Assembly: GCF_001649575.2 (NCBI RefSeq)
Contig: NC_051452.1
Coordinates: forward strand, 1,412,026 to 1,476,025
Reading direction: 5' to 3'
DNA from: Kryptolebias marmoratus
Lineage: Eukaryota > Chordata > Actinopteri > Cyprinodontiformes > Rivulidae
Length of the DNA stretch: 64,000 nt
The notes below the pieces were generated by a model. The model was not told the DNA's origin. It was given only the letters and a program-made list of their open reading frames with translations, and did no database searches. The translations under genes were made by a program, and so were the position numbers. This document shows, piece by piece, positions 1 through 12,932 of the stretch. Position 1 is the stretch's first letter. Each line of letters starts with the position of its first letter.

Positions 1-178
1 GTTCATCCATCCATCCATCCATCCATCCATCCATCCATCCATCCATGTGTTCATCCATCCATCCATCCATCCATCCATCTATCCATGTGTTCATCCATCC
101 ATCCATCCATCCATCCATCCATCCATCCATCCATCCCTCCATCCGTCCGTCTGTCCATCCGTCCGTCCATCCATCCAA
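1..178. repeat. (TCCA)n microsatellite
   Basis: Nearly pure CATC/TCCA tetranucleotide tract with a few GTGTT and CCGT interruptions. It is open in several frames on both strands, giving apparent His-Pro-Ser-Ile or Met-Asp-Gly proteins that are artefacts. It continues off the left edge of the window. Confidence 0.97.
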
Positions 179-189
179 ATCCGTTCATT

Positions 190-490
190 GTTTTTATGTC
201 ATCTTGCTCCCAGACAAAGAAACAAACGGACAGGACCGAAAACAAAAGCTACTTGGCGAAGGTAATAAGGTTTTAAGAAAGTGGTCACCCGTGACCTTGA
301 TCTTTGACTCCACGACCTTGAAATCGATAGGGATTATCCTTATCCCATGAGGTGTCCAGCTGTATAGTTCGACACAGTTGCAGAGTGAAAACACGAGGTC
401 ACCTGAGACATGGACCTTCGACCGGATCAGCACCAAAGTTTTTCCTGAAAATTTCGTCATAGTCTCAGCTAAAAATATACTTTTTGAACA
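190..490 (+). repeat. Dispersed 'GTGACCTTGACCTTTGAC'-type repeat fragment
   Basis: The stretch runs from the motif CCAGACAAAGAAACAAAC, through CTTGGCGAAGGTAATAAG, to GTGACCTTGATCTTTGAC followed by ACCTTGAAATCGATAGGG. This order matches a repeat common in fish genomes that I remember as the 3' part of a retroelement. The assignment is from memory and the clade is unknown. It adjoins the TCCA tract. Confidence 0.5.
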
Positions 491-880
491 CACAGCAGCA
501 GAGCAGATGCTGTTAACGAAAACAGACACCTGAAACAAATTGCCGAAGGTGTAATTAATTTGATTTTAGCTTAGAAAATGTCCCATTTGTTTAAACCCCA
601 TTGTGGGTCACCCAACACCAAGCAGGGGTCCTTAGATAATCTCCAGATATCAGGTTACAATTAAAACCCCAGTTTTTATGATATATTTACACCATAATTG
701 TTACAGAGAATTGAAATACAAGTCATTTAATGATTTAAAAAATAACAAAATGGATGCTAAGACTGTTTGTGTTGCCATTATGTCCTTATTTAATAGGATC
801 ATTAGCATTTTTGGATGTTTAAACAGCCAACAGATGGGAACCACTTGTTTAAATGAATTTATTCTGCAATCAGCCACTAG
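491..880. other. Unique-looking AT-rich stretch, nothing recognised
   Basis: No gene, repeat or RNA is recognised here. The open frames that run through it owe their length to the adjoining N run. Confidence 0.6.
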
Positions 881-1252
881 GGGGGGGGGGGGGGTNNNNN
901 NNNNNNNNNNNNNNNNNNNNNNNNNNNNNNNNNNNNNNNNNNNNNNNNNNNNNNNNNNNNNNNNNNNNNNNNNNNNNNNNNNNNNNNNNNNNNNNNNNNN
1001 NNNNNNNNNNNNNNNNNNNNNNNNNNNNNNNNNNNNNNNNNNNNNNNNNNNNNNNNNNNNNNNNNNNNNNNNNNNNNNNNNNNNNNNNNNNNNNNNNNNN
1101 NNNNNNNNNNNNNNNNNNNNNNNNNNNNNNNNNNNNNNNNNNNNNNNNNNNNNNNNNNNNNNNNNNNNNNNNNNNNNNNNNNNNNNNNNNNNNNNNNNNN
1201 NNNNNNNNNNNNNNNNNNNNNNNNNNNNNNNGGGGGGGGGGGGGGGGGGGGG
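881..1252. other. Assembly gap of 336 N walled by poly-G tracts
   Basis: Fourteen Gs and one T precede the gap and 21 Gs follow it (1232-1252), then GGGA/GAGA purine repeats. The real sequence between is unknown. The homopolymer walls suggest sequencing drop-out in a G-rich simple repeat. Confidence 0.9.
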
Positions 1253-2786
1253 AGGGAGAGGAGAGAGTGATAAGCGCAGATGACAGGAGGAGACAGAGTT
1301 ATATTCAGATTTACATCCTCTTAGAGGCAGAGAAGCGGAGAGAGGCCTAATTAACATAGAGGAGCAGCAGCGCCCCGAAACGGGAGCGAAGGATTCAGAT
1401 CCAGCAGCGTCATCATCATCATCATCGCCTGCCAGAGCCCTGCCAATCCCTCCCGAAACCAGCTCTGCCTTCTCAATGAATCAAACGAGGGTCTCGACTT
1501 GCCGAGCGGTACCGCAGCCACGGGGGGGGGGTTGCACTTCACAGGCGTTTCGTAATTATCTCAAGCACGCAGTTTTAGTTCGATCCCAAACACTGTAATT
1601 AGTTTCAATTTAGCACATGTAATTATTAGTGATTACTAATTTTAAACAAGAAAGACGTCAAAGTTAGGCGTGACTCCATATATTACGTTTCCGCGTATGA
1701 AAGTGAAACGAAGCTCTACGCTTCATAAAATCGACTTGATGAAATGGTTCTGGGTTCTAATAACTTCACGTATCATAATGGGGGTTATATAAATCCCAAA
1801 TATGATGTAAAATGCTTTACCTCGACTATAAAACGCCTTAAAGACCTCACAGTTTGCAGGTTTACTCGGCGTTCCTAGAGCTCGTAAAGGCAGACGCCGC
1901 AGTTATCGGGCTTCTTTAGAGTAGAAGCAGCTCCCAGTTTGGGTTTGAGTGGCAAAAAACGGCCCTCTCTGCTTTCAGGACGTGGGTTAAAACTTAGCTG
2001 GCCCTTTTTGGTCTGCTGCTTTGAGGGTCGTTTAATCAAACTTCACCTAAAGATTAACAGCATAGTTCAGATTTTTGCTTTGGGGTTCTGTAGAGTTGGA
2101 TTAATGACAGGAGGCAGTGGTCTGATGGAGGATTTGGAGAATCAGAGAGAAGTTTCATTGAAAAAAAATCAAGCTAAGAGTTGGTATGGAACCAAATCCA
2201 AAATGGATTTCTGCCGCCTTTTAAAACAAATCGAACAAAAAAGTTTTTCACTTTTCCATTGGATGGTTGTTTACCATGGGATGCGAAGTTTTTTTCCACA
2301 ATGGAGACTGTTGGTTAGCGGCGTCTTATTAGCAATGGTACAAAAAAGCCACTTTGTGAACGGCTCCAAAAGTTAACCGTTGAATGATCAGATTCACAAA
2401 CTAATTATTAGCCGTAAGACTAAAAGAGATTTCTACCACCTTAAAACAAGTCCTGTCTCAAAGATTTCATGGCGGTTCACTTGATCGCAACTTTAGAAGC
2501 CTTTACGTTGCTGTGAATGTTATAATTCATGGTTATTTACATAAATTAGTGTTATGTGTCCCACTTCCTGTGCAGCCTGGGGCACTTCTAGCAGGAATGT
2601 CAACCTACAGCAGTTTTGGCTGCAGTTCATTGAACAGCCTTCACGTAAGGAGACATGAAATTTTAAGGATTGGAGTTGCTTTAAGACGGCAGTGGTCCAC
2701 TTTGTGCTTCACTTACGTTGGAAGTTGGATCTGGGAAGGATGCCGCGCCCGAATCCTCGGCGTTCCCGTTTAAAGCCCCCAAAAAC
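1253..2786. other. Non-coding stretch, nothing recognised
   Basis: Contains a short CATCATCATC run near 1409-1425 and otherwise unremarkable AT-rich sequence. Open frames at 1939-2376 and 2513-2773 have no domain I recognise and no splice context. Confidence 0.5.
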
Positions 2787-3021
2787 CAGACCCTCCAGGA
2801 TTTCGCGATGTTGCGATTGCAACTATTAACGCAAAATTTAAGCAAACGCCGCAAAATCGCAACTTTTTGCAACTTTGCCCAAAACGCCGCAACTTTCCTG
2901 CAACTTTAACCCAATATTTATTGTTTCTGAAGTGATTCGCCACCGTTTCTGCGGTCTAGTCTCTTCTTTGTGGGTTTGTGTAGCGTGGAATACAAAATAA
3001 GCCCAAATAACTCAGGAAGAA
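2787..3021 (+). mobile_element. BED-hAT family copy A, 5' part only
   Basis: Begins with the family 5' terminus CAGACCCTCCAGGATTTCGC and continues through the CGCAACTTT-rich subterminal zone and the TTATTGTTTCTGAAG block. It breaks off at a single N (3022), immediately after AACTCAGGAAGAA. What follows is unrelated, so the rest of the element has been lost or misassembled at the N. Confidence 0.85.
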
Positions 3022-3022
3022 N

Positions 3023-4436
3023 GTTCATCAACAAAGTCCTCACTGTCTGTCCCAGTCTAAATGACACCCTAACTATAAAATCCAAACACCATAAATATCA
3101 CAAAACTCAGAACTCACTCCCGCCACGCCAAACTTCCTTTAATTTTTGCGCCTCTTTCTTCTTTTTACTGTAGATTTTTAGTCGCTTGACAGAAAACGTT
3201 GAGCCTCCGTCAGATTGGAGAGGAGGGGCTGTTTTTTCATTCGGCTGGGTTGGGGGTTGAGATCGGACGGAGGATGGGGGAGTTTTCTCCCGGTTTTGGC
3301 GCTTCTCGCTGTAACGCGCTGAAAATATGACGATGATTTAAAAAAAAAAAAATGTGTCGGGAATAATTTCTCATAACTCTGGTTTTCCTTGACCTATCGA
3401 GATGATTTAAAAACTAGTGTAAAGCTTGAAGTCTGGACTTTGGACACAAAGTCTCTGAGAGTGCGGATCTTTCCCGCTAGAGTGTTTTAAATCGGTCATG
3501 TGACTTGGACGCGCCGGCGCGTCCGTCGACTCTGAAGAGTTAAAGATTTTGCAGAATCTTTGTATTTTTTTATTTGTTTTTGAAGATTTACAGCGTGGCT
3601 GCTCTGGAACAGCTCTACCTCCCGAAACGTTTGTTGCAGCGGGTTGACGCTTCTGTTTGGTTGCAATCAATCGCACAACGGACAGATTTTCAAAAAATGC
3701 GTGTATGGCAAAAAAAACCTGCTGCTTAGGGAGACGGGCAAACGGCAAATCATCGGGTTGAAGCGGCAGCAACAGTGGCGAAAACTGTTCCTCGCGGTGA
3801 ACGGAACAACCCCGCAGGAGGCCGGCGGTGATTCCGAGCCCATCTGGATTTGGGAAAACGGCAACAATTGAAACTACTTTGAGCAATTTCCGAGTGGAGA
3901 AGTGGAGACGACACTAATCATGACCGGGGACCTGGGCCACGTGTCGCAGCTCGTGCAACAAGGTCCGGGAGGAAGTGTGATCAGAGCGCACAAGAGGAAC
4001 CCAAGTGGCCCAAAAGTGTGACAAAGACCCGGGGCACATCTCAGGGTGTAAATCCACCGGGGTACCTGAAGCAAGGGAGGCTGGATTATATACTCCAAGT
4101 TAAGGAGAACGTCCTGATTTTATCATCACAAATATCAAGCAGTTGCTGCTGTAGACGCCGTTTTCTAGCCACGAACATGTCCTCAGCTCGTCGTCGTTGT
4201 ACATTGTAAAGCGTGACACGAGTAAGTGTTCGGATTTTATATCTTTGAGCTCACAGTGGGAGCGTTTGATGGTGTGTCTAATCTTTTCCCCAACAGGGAA
4301 TGAAGCAAACGGCACTGCTTTCTTTTTTTAAATCTGCCTTTTTGTTTCCAACACTGTTGGACTTCGAAGAGCCAAAAAAAGGGAGTCTTCATCAAAAGCT
4401 TTCAGAGTAGTTTGTTTTATTGGCATTGGCCGAAAT
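3023..4436. other. Non-coding stretch with an 18-bp GC palindrome
   Basis: No gene recognised. The only structured point is a perfect 18-bp palindrome at 3507-3524 (GGACGCGCC followed by its reverse complement). The open frame at 3407-3886 on the minus strand has no recognisable domain. Confidence 0.5.
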
Positions 4437-4875
4437 CAGACCCTCCAGGATTTTGCGATGTTGAGATCGCAACTATTAACGCAAAATCAAGCAAACCCCG
4501 CAAAATCGCAACTTTGTGCAAATTTGCCCAAAACGCCGCAACTTTCCCGCAACTTTAACCAAAATAAGCCCAAATAACTCAGGAAGAAGACACGTGACGT
4601 CACTTCCTGCAGACCAGGGACAATCCAGAAATGCTCATGAATGTCAGTTTAGAAGCTATCAAAGTTCTCAAATAAAGCACCTTTTGAGAATGTCAATGTT
4701 TGTTGGGAATTATCTTACAAACCTAGGAAGGATTTTTGGTTTATATATTAAAAGTTATGGTTGTTTATTGATTTTAGTCAAAAAAAAAAAGCAACTTTTA
4801 GGAAAATGCCCCGGAAAATCAGGCATTTTAGCTGCAACAATCACAAAAAATACCCGCGCAATCGTTTAGGGATTG
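4437..4875 (+). mobile_element. BED-hAT family copy B, internally deleted
   Basis: Has the 5' terminus CAGACCCTCCAGG and a decayed 3' terminus (GTTTAGGGATTG in place of CCTGGAGGGACTG). It lacks the zinc-finger segment: CACTTCCTG is joined straight to CAGACCAGGG, the same junction seen in the copies at 23.1 and 34.2 kb. It also lacks the TTTATTGTTTCTGAAG block. No clear target duplication remains. Confidence 0.85.
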
Positions 4876-7800
4876 AAAAACCAGTAGGGTTCGCTAATTG
4901 TTCCGCTCAGTAACCAGGCTAGCTATTGTTAGCAACATGTTCCCTAGTAGTGACTGGACAGAGCTGTGTGTGTGGCTGATCTACGGACACAAAGTCAGCC
5001 ATATTGGAATTTGAGGTCAGGATTGGTCAAGTAACTCTAAGAGCCCAAATTCTGACTTGGAACTCAAAAACGTTTGTCTAGCAATCGTGTAGTTTCAGAA
5101 AGAGAGATTTCCATTTGTAGCTAAGCACAGTTGAGTTTAACAAAACTGGTTTTGGGCAAGAATACGTTGACGAGTGTATCTTCAACACAAACTGTCAAAT
5201 AATCCCTCGATCTCCTGTTTTTCCGAAGGTGTCCCTTAAGAGTCATTAACTCCGTAGAACCCCCACTTCAAAATAATAAGAAAAACCCCAAACTTTGAGT
5301 CGCCAAACAGCGGAAGTTATCCATGCCGCTCGCATATACACACACAGGCACGCTTTTAATTTTTCATTTTGGTAGTGTTTTTTTGTCATTTAAAAAAGGT
5401 CAAACACACCCTAAACGAAGTCCAACGCTTCGGAGTGAGAAAATATGGGCATGCCAGGTCCATTCCATTAAGAGCGCCTAAAAAGGGCTCGAAAACAGAA
5501 GCGACCGCAGGGAGGGAGCCAAAAAAAAAAAAAGGTATAAAGCAAGAAGACAAAAAAAATCGCCTGTGACTAAAAAAAATGTCAGGCCAAATGGAGGCTG
5601 TTAAATATGCCATTTGGCAGCCTTTTTCCTGAAGCAACTGTGGGCAACATGCAGAGAGACTTTTATTTTTTCCTCATTTGGCTCTCGGGGCACTTGCGCT
5701 TCTGGAGGATCTGGCTTTAAAAAAAATAAAATAAAAAAACCTTATTCGCCTGTTCGGCGTGTGCTGGATAAGTGCACAACAACCCCACCATTATCCACCC
5801 GAAAACTCAAACCTCTGAAGGATATTTTGCAAATTGGTGTCACCTTATTTCCATTAAACTGCCACATCATTTCCTTACCCCTCATCCCTATTAGAGCACA
5901 GTTTGACCTCGCTTTATTCCCTCGAAATTAAGCAGCTGTATTATTTTTATTTTTTTATTTTCTCCAGTCTAGGGTTAAGATCATATTGTGGCACTTAACT
6001 ACGCGCGTTGCCCCCGGACATTTAGTGTTCGGACATGTAAGCTAGGAGTTTAAGGGGCGGCAGAGAGGAGCAAAGGTCCACCCAGTCAACAGAAACAATA
6101 AGATTCAAAAACCATCGCGACTTATTTCATTCCCGGGGCGTCACGGTGACTTCAAACGGCCCCGAAATACGAGTCGATGCTTTCGTTTTCTCCACAACTG
6201 TGCCTCGCAACAATCACCTCATTTGCATCATTTTCCCCTCCACAACGAGAGGCCCGCGGCGTACCCATCTGTCGGCGGAATCTGTGAAGCCAGGTGTGCT
6301 TGTAACTCATTTGTTTACGCCTTTTTTTTTATTATTATTATTTGAAAGCAAATTGCGTTATTAATGCTTAGGGAGCTCGGTTTTACAAGGTCGGCGATCA
6401 TTTTCAAAGGTCTGGGCGTCAATATTTTTGAAGCGGCGGGTCGCGTCGTCCTGGGTCGCAGCTTTTAGCTCCGGCCTTTCATATGGGCTCCACGCACACA
6501 CGGCGGCCCCCAGCAAATTTGGGTTACAGCTCGGGTACGGACACTTTTACGGGGGCTTTCTCCTTGTAAACCTAAACGCCTAATGATCCGGCTCAAACAC
6601 AAGCACACTCTTTTTAATAAATATTGAAGAAGGACGTTTAAACAGCACCAAACAGCATATTTGATTTAATCAGCCACATGAATAAACGCCATCATCAAAC
6701 CGTTTGGATTGCTTCGAGTACGAGCATTGTTGGCTCGAGACGAATGGGACGAATTCTACGGCCAATTACCGGTTTTCAACAACCTAATCCCACGGAGACC
6801 CTCCCCTCCCATTCAACTCTGTTCGGCACACAGACGCAGTGACTGGAAATCAATGCTCCTTGTTTGTTCCGGGTTGCACTTCCTACCTGGACGTGTAGCG
6901 TCTCACTTCCCCATTAGGACGACGACTGGAGTGTTGTGCGATTTGTAACTTCAGTTGCATATAAAAAAAAGAAAATTCAATTGATTATCTGTAGAGACAC
7001 GCACAAAAAAAATGATTAAAGAGAAACATTTTAGCCCAAGATTGTTCTCGAAGCTAACCCCCGCCATCCGGTTTCTTTTGTTACAATAAGCCCTCGGGGG
7101 TTTTATTCGTGGATTTGTTTCAGGAACACAAACATAACTACACAAACAAATTATTCTCAAGACAGAGGAGTCTCATTGACTGAAAATAAGATTGGAGAAA
7201 TGGTTTAATTGCGACGAGCTAATGGCTAGTCCAAGCGTACCCAAGCTAAAGCACTCTATTCTCACAAAACTTATTGTGATTTTATCAACCTTTTCTATCT
7301 CCAATAATCTTGTATTAGTGAGGGTTTCCTTCATATTTATTTGCATGTACAAATAGCAGCAACAGCAGCTAGCTGTACCACTTTCTGCTATAATAACTAC
7401 TATGTAAAGTTAAAAAATTGTATTATCTACATAAAACTTTCAATGTACATGCAATGCTTCCTGTTTATTTAGTCACTATCACATGTCTCTGCTTGGTATG
7501 TTTGTCCCTGTACCTATCAGGGTTTTGTTTTGTTTTTTTCTCTGATATTGCAAAAACATTGGAACCACGACTCATTAGGCCGGAAATGGGAAAAAAAAAA
7601 GCATTTGTTGCTAAAACTCATTCTAATTTGCAGGTATCCACTATCAATGTAATCAGACCCACTCTCGCGCCCTGGGAAAAAATTAAAAATAAATGAAAAA
7701 AGATATTGGCCTCATTAAATGATTTTCACTTTTTCTGACTTTCAGCTTTAATTAAAGAAAAAAACATTTGAAACAACTTCAAGTAAACAGCTTTAATGAT

Positions 7801-8245
7801 TCATTTTTAGAGCCATGCAGTGATGGATGTTGGTTCGCTGAGTACCGCGTACAGCTACGTGCATTTAGCATAGCTAGTACACATAGCTGCTCATGCAGAA
7901 ATGATTTTTAGTCAAAGGCCAAAGAGATCGAGTTTAAAGGATCGGCACCAGGCTGTCACTGGCACGCCGCACCTCACGTCAAGCCTCCAACCGTGGCTTG
8001 TTGTCAAACGACGTCAAAACCTCCAGAGCGGGACACCGGAACTGCACGCTGTAGGACGAAGGAAGATGGAGGCATGCTCGGCAGGCAGCCAGGCCCAGAC
8101 CAGCCTCTGATTCAAGCGTTTAGGAAGACCCGAATCAAAAAAAAAAAAAAAAAAAAAAAAAACAATTTGTTGACCAGATCAAGAGGAAAGTTAATCTGGT
8201 GACAGGAGGGTGCCGAAACCATACCAGAAACGGCCTTACCGCTTC
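4876..8245. other. Non-coding stretch, nothing recognised
   Basis: About 3.4 kb with no recognisable exon, RNA or transposon. A run of 26 A lies at 8137-8162 and could be an old retroposon tail, but I see no paired target duplication. Confidence 0.45.
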
Positions 8246-8253
8246 CTTTAGAT

Positions 8254-8438
8254 TAGGGGTGGGCAATCCTGGTTCTGGAGGGCCACCATCCTGCAGGTTT
8301 TCCTTGTTCCTCTGCTCCAACACACCTGATTTGAATCAATGGGTGATTAACAGGCTTCTGCAGAACATGAAGAGGTGATTTAACCACTGAATCAGGTGTG
8401 TTGGAGCAGAGGAAACGAGGAAAACATGGAGGGTGGTG
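8254..8438 (+). mobile_element. hAT-like MITE ('GGGCAATCCTGGT' family) with target duplication
   Basis: The left end is TAGGGGTGGGCAATCCTGGT and the body is the GCTCCAACACACCTGAT...ATCAGGTGTGTTGGAGC inverted pair. The flanks are CTTTAGAT (8246-8253) and CTTTAGAC (8439-8446), an 8-bp target duplication with one mismatch. That is the hAT signature. The right terminus has decayed. Related copies lie at 21.4, 45.1, 55.4 and 63.2 kb. Confidence 0.85.
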
Positions 8439-8446
8439 CTTTAGAC

Positions 8447-11400
8447 GGTCAAGTTCATCGACTTCTCAGAGCTTCGCCAGGACCATGGCTGACACGGACA
8501 CCAGTGCTAGTGATATACCATTCTGGGTCTTTTTTTGAAAGAATAGAACAATGAAGATTTGTCCACCCTCTTGTCAATCATGAGACAAATACAACATGAG
8601 AAATGAACATGGATCACTATGATACCTCGGTCCTAAAACCTGTGGATGACAGCAGCTGCAAATCTACTTCAGATTTTCACTTAAACACATTTTACTGCTT
8701 TTATTTTCGTAGTGACAGGATCGGACTAATTTAAAAATACATTGCTCACTGACTCCCAACCTCTCCTGCCGCTCCGTCTCTCCGAGGCTCAGCCCTGACT
8801 GCATCGCCCAAGTTCATAACCCCGGTCACACACACCCCGGCCGCTTCGCCAACAAAACACATGCTAACATGCTAACTCAAGTGCATCCTCCCAGGGATGG
8901 CGCTCGCAAATGCGTGTTCCCGCACACACACAGGCAGTCGTCAGTCTGCCGCTCATCTTTATTACCCCGCGCTGTCCGCTTTCGTCCAGGTCGCTCGCCT
9001 GGAAAAGCAGAGGCAGGCCGAAACTGTCCGCTCCGCTCACCGTCATCGCCTGGCAGCGAAACCTGCGGGGTCAAACACAACCTCACTCTTCCCCCCTAAC
9101 GTGCCTCGGCGGGGGCTTGATTGATCCCGCCTGGCACCCGCGGGGGCCAGCGGAACGAGGAAGGGAGAAACTGCAGTCCTCTGCGGATCCGGCACCAGAC
9201 CCCGGGGGTGTCACGCCGCTGAAGGGAGCGGATGCAAATGGATTGATGGATGGGTTTGGATTTGGGAAATGGAACAATGATGAGCCTCCGTTTGCTCTCC
9301 GAGGGCTGACGCGAGGCAAGAACGTGCTGCCGCAAACGGTGCCTGGATTTTGTGCACCTCCTAGATAAAAATGGAATAGGTTTTATACTAAAATCCATTT
9401 GTGTATCAAAAAGAATGAAATCAAGATATGAGGAGATATTGCACACTTCCTAGATAGTGAATATTATCCAGACATCTTGGCTTTGACATATCAAATATCA
9501 ACGGCGGCTTAAAGCTCCACTTTCACATCTTTGATTAGCCTTCGCATGTCTTACTGATATTTATGTTAGATCCAGCGGCCAATCATAAACCGGGAATAAC
9601 CGCTTCTATTGGTATGTTATCAAACACTGTCGAGTTTCCTGTGTAAAATAAGCATAACTGCTCTCTACATTTACTCTGAAGGGAGCTGGTGTCTGTCTAA
9701 CAGTCATTAGGCGAGAGGCGGGGGTACATCCTGGATAGGTCCATAACAGGGCCATACAGAGACAAATATTCAGTCTTTACTCTCAACTAGGGACAATTTA
9801 GAGACACCAGTTAAGCTAACATGCATGTGTTTGGTATGTGGGTTAGAAGAACTTTCTTTTTTTTTTCTTAAGTTGTTGGTAAACATGATATCTTTGTCAA
9901 AAAAGACGAAACAGGAAACAGAAACTTTCCAGAACCTTAAATGTGTTTGGATCTAATCCTTAGTCAGGTTGTACTTTGATTTTGCGGCTTCATAAATGAC
10001 CCTAATGACCACTCAGGAGGGACGGGAGGGAGGGTGATTTGCACGTGGGTTCAGGTCTCAAGTTTTAAAGGTTTTTTTTACGTTGAATTGGGAAGTCCAG
10101 TTGCCTTTTCTTTTTTTAAATAAAACAAAAAAGAACCCTTAGGTTTTATTTGTGACAGCTGAGTACAGGATTATTTAGTCTACTGACGTACAACAGCTGG
10201 TTTAAAACGTTTGGTCCCGAGCCGGTTCGTCTTCCATTTCCAACCTCGGGTTTCCAGTTTTGGTGCACCGATGCTCTTTTTCTCGGGTCACGTTAGCCAC
10301 CCCTCCCGAATCAGGCGGTAGCCGTCTCGCCTGTGGTGGAAGCAGGAATGACTCAAATTGAAGATGGCAGGTGCACATAGGAAAAAGGAAAAAAATAAAT
10401 AAATAAACTGACTCACTGGATGCGAGGAACACATGACCCCTCCCACCCACCCCCCCCCACNNNNNNNNNNNNNNNNNNNNNNNNNNNNNNNNNCCCACCC
10501 CCCTCACCCGCTCGGCACAATAGCCTCCAGTCAACATCGGCCCTTCCAAACACCATGGGACGTTTCTGGAGGCGGGGGGGCGTTGCTGGATTTAACTTTA
10601 GCGGAGAGATTGAGTGCATCTCCAGATGGCCGGTCCACCTCTGACACCTAAATGGCTAGAGCGGCTCGAGGGCCTTTTCGTAATGAGAAAGGGACTTGCC
10701 GAAGTGTCCAGGTCAATAAGTTGTCTTCACCCACGAAAAAAAAACTCGGAGCACAACGCGGACCTCCCAGAAGCCAGAGAAATGGCCAAATTGCACTCCT
10801 GCTGCTGTTGCTATACCTTTTTATTTTCTGACAAATGTTTTTTTAAAAAAAATACCCAGATAAGGAGTGTGTAGCCCAGTGCTCGTGTTTCCAGAGTGAT
10901 CGAGTGCCTCATCATTTCTCACACTATCCCGGGCTGAAAAGAGCCCTCCATGACAACCCAAACAACGTGAATCAGGGGATGAAGCAACAGGGCATCATTA
11001 GTACACTGTTGCCATGGAACCTGTGTTGTTAAAACCAGTACAGCTACAGTTGCTGCATCCATTGGAGCTGCAGAAATAATGAAGTATTACGGTGTATGTG
11101 GCCTTCCAGGCATGATCATGGTAAACACTAGGAATGGAAAGAGCACAAACTATTCATTTTAGGAGCCAGAACTTGTTATATTTCTGTTGTGCTGTTACAA
11201 TAGCCTGGATCCAGCCTTAACATAAAAAAAAAAAAAAAAACATTTTGTGTTTCTACGCATCTCCTCGTTAACTCTCCCATCACTGAGATTGGTTGGCGAG
11301 CTCTAACGACGCCGGGTTCCGTTTTTTTGCTAACGAACGGGCGGAATCAGCGAGGCAGTTCACTGCGTTTCCGTACGAACCGCCGAGAGCCATAGCCAGG

Positions 11401-11619
11401 CATCTCGAATCCTAAAATTAGAGCCATCATGCGGGAAATAAGTGAACATGAGATTGGAATATACGACAACAGCTGCTACACGGTGTCGACAACCTTTTAA
11501 AATGAAAATACCGTGTCAAGACATGGAGACGTGTACTCAGGGGGAAAAGGAGAAAGGGACTGCGCCAACCCCAACCAATCCAACAGAATCCTGTTACAAA
11601 GAACTGACTTCAGCCGATT
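8447..11619. other. Non-coding stretch; CpG-rich around 8750-9240
   Basis: CpG dinucleotides are frequent between about 8750 and 9240, where overlapping frames on both strands stay open; this is what GC-rich sequence does and no domain is visible. A 33-N gap at 10461-10493 sits inside a C-rich CCCACC repeat. No exon recognised. Confidence 0.45.
10461..10493. other. Assembly gap, 33 N
   Basis: Run of N inside a CCCACCC simple repeat. Confidence 0.95.
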
Positions 11620-12030
11620 TATTGTTGGCTAAGGTGGCCATCTTGAATTGAGCCGACTTCAAAGGCTAATCAGTTGTAGATAGATATCCAATATTTACTT
11701 TCTGAAAGTTTTTTCAAAATCCATCCCGTGGTTCCTGAGATATTACGATAACAGACGGGAAAATTTCAAACAAAGATTTGGTGCGATCAGTTAGGGCTTG
11801 AAGTGCAGGTTGGGGATGAGTTTCTGCTACGTCCACGCCAAACTTTGGTTCAATGTGTGCAAAATTGACTGACATTGATTAAGAACGATTAGCTGTGGAG
11901 GCCATCGTAAACCGAGATGACTCCAAAAGTTATTCAGTCCATCTAATGAACACTTCCTGCAAGTTTCATTAAAATTTGTCGAGTGGTCCATTTTTTTTTA
12001 CACGAGCCATAATTACAGAGCAGACAGCGA
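11620..12030 (+). repeat. Dispersed 'GGCCATCTTGAATTG' repeat, two related monomers
   Basis: One monomer starts GTGGCCATCTTGAATTGAG and ends near CCCGTGGTTCCTGAGATATT. A second, more diverged one starts near 11898 (GAGGCCATCGTAAACCGAG) and continues into CCTGCAAGTTTCATTAAAAT. I recognise this as a fish interspersed repeat but cannot name its family. Smaller fragments occur at about 29.6, 39.9, 54.2, 63.1 and 63.9 kb. Confidence 0.6.
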
Positions 12031-12220
12031 AAGAAGCTTAGTTAGTCTCACTTTTTAAACTTTTTCCATAAAGTATAAAAAAATTAGGTATGACCAGTAT
12101 TAGTAAAATCTGAACTAATCCCATTTTTAACCCTTAACCTGAATTTTAAGGCACGCCATGGTGTTTTAGTTGATGCCACAACCCAACACGGTAATGAAGT
12201 ATGGTGTAAACCTAACTAGG

Positions 12221-12932
12221 CAGACCTTCCAGGATTTCGCGATCGCAACTATTAACGTAAAATCAAGCAAACGCCGCGAAATCGCAACTTTTTGCAACTT
12301 TGCCCAAAACACTGCAACTTTCCCGCAACTTTAACCCAATATTTATTGTTTCTGAAGCGATTCACCACCGTTTCTGTGGTCTAGTCTCTTCTTTGTGGGT
12401 TTGTGTAGCGTGGAATACAAAATAACCCCAAATAACTCAGGAAGAAGACACGTGACGTCACTTCCTGTTAACATCAGAATGCCGGGAGCGTGCAGGAGCA
12501 GCGACCGAAGCCAAAATGTGCGCTAATGCTTCACATTTGCCCACAAAGATTTCAGCAAACCAGTTTCCTCCCCAGCTGCAGCTGTTTTGCACGTCCTGCA
12601 GTGTAATCATGGAACATAAACGCATCGACAAACACTTTGTGTCTGCAAAACATGTGAGGAGAGCTGCAGACCAGGGACAATCCAGAAATGCTCATGAATG
12701 TCAGTTTAGAAGCTATCAAAGTTCTCAAATAAAGCACCTTTTGAGAATGTCAGTGTTTGTTGGGAATTATCTTACAAAACTAGGAAGGATTTTTGGTTTA
12801 TATATTAAAAGTTATGGTTGTTTATTGATTTTAGTAAAAAAAAACAACCAACTTTTAAGAAAATGCCCCGCGAAATCAGGCATTTTAGCTGCAACAATCA
12901 CAAAAAATGCCCGTGAAATCCTGGAGGGACTG
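12221..12932 (+). mobile_element. BED-hAT family copy C, most complete undisturbed copy
   Basis: Termini are CAGACCTTCCAGGATTTCGC and CCTGGAGGGACTG, which are inverted repeats of each other. ACTAG is repeated outside both ends (12215-12219 and 12933-12937), with one extra base before the left CAG. The middle holds a CGGBP1-like zinc-finger reading frame (separate entry). About 712 bp is far too short for a transposase, so this is a non-autonomous derivative. Confidence 0.9.

Noticed and set aside
45..350. Several overlapping frames in the first 350 bp
   Set aside because: They read the TCCA microsatellite in different phases.
678..1357. Long frames on both strands across 896-1231
   Set aside because: Their length comes from N and poly-G; no real coding evidence.
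3507..3524. 18-bp perfect GC palindrome
   Set aside because: Too short to support a specific function and could be chance in a CpG-rich patch; recorded only in the stretch description.
8137..8162. Run of 26 A considered as a retrocopy tail
   Set aside because: No matching direct repeat or polyadenylation signal upstream could be found, unlike the insert at 56.05-56.27 kb.
8864..9446. Cluster of overlapping open frames on both strands
   Set aside because: CpG-rich composition lowers stop frequency in all frames; no conserved motif or splice pattern is visible.
12552..12737. Minus-strand frame repeated in several BED-hAT copies
   Set aside because: It is the antisense of the zinc-finger segment and recurs only because the transposon recurs.
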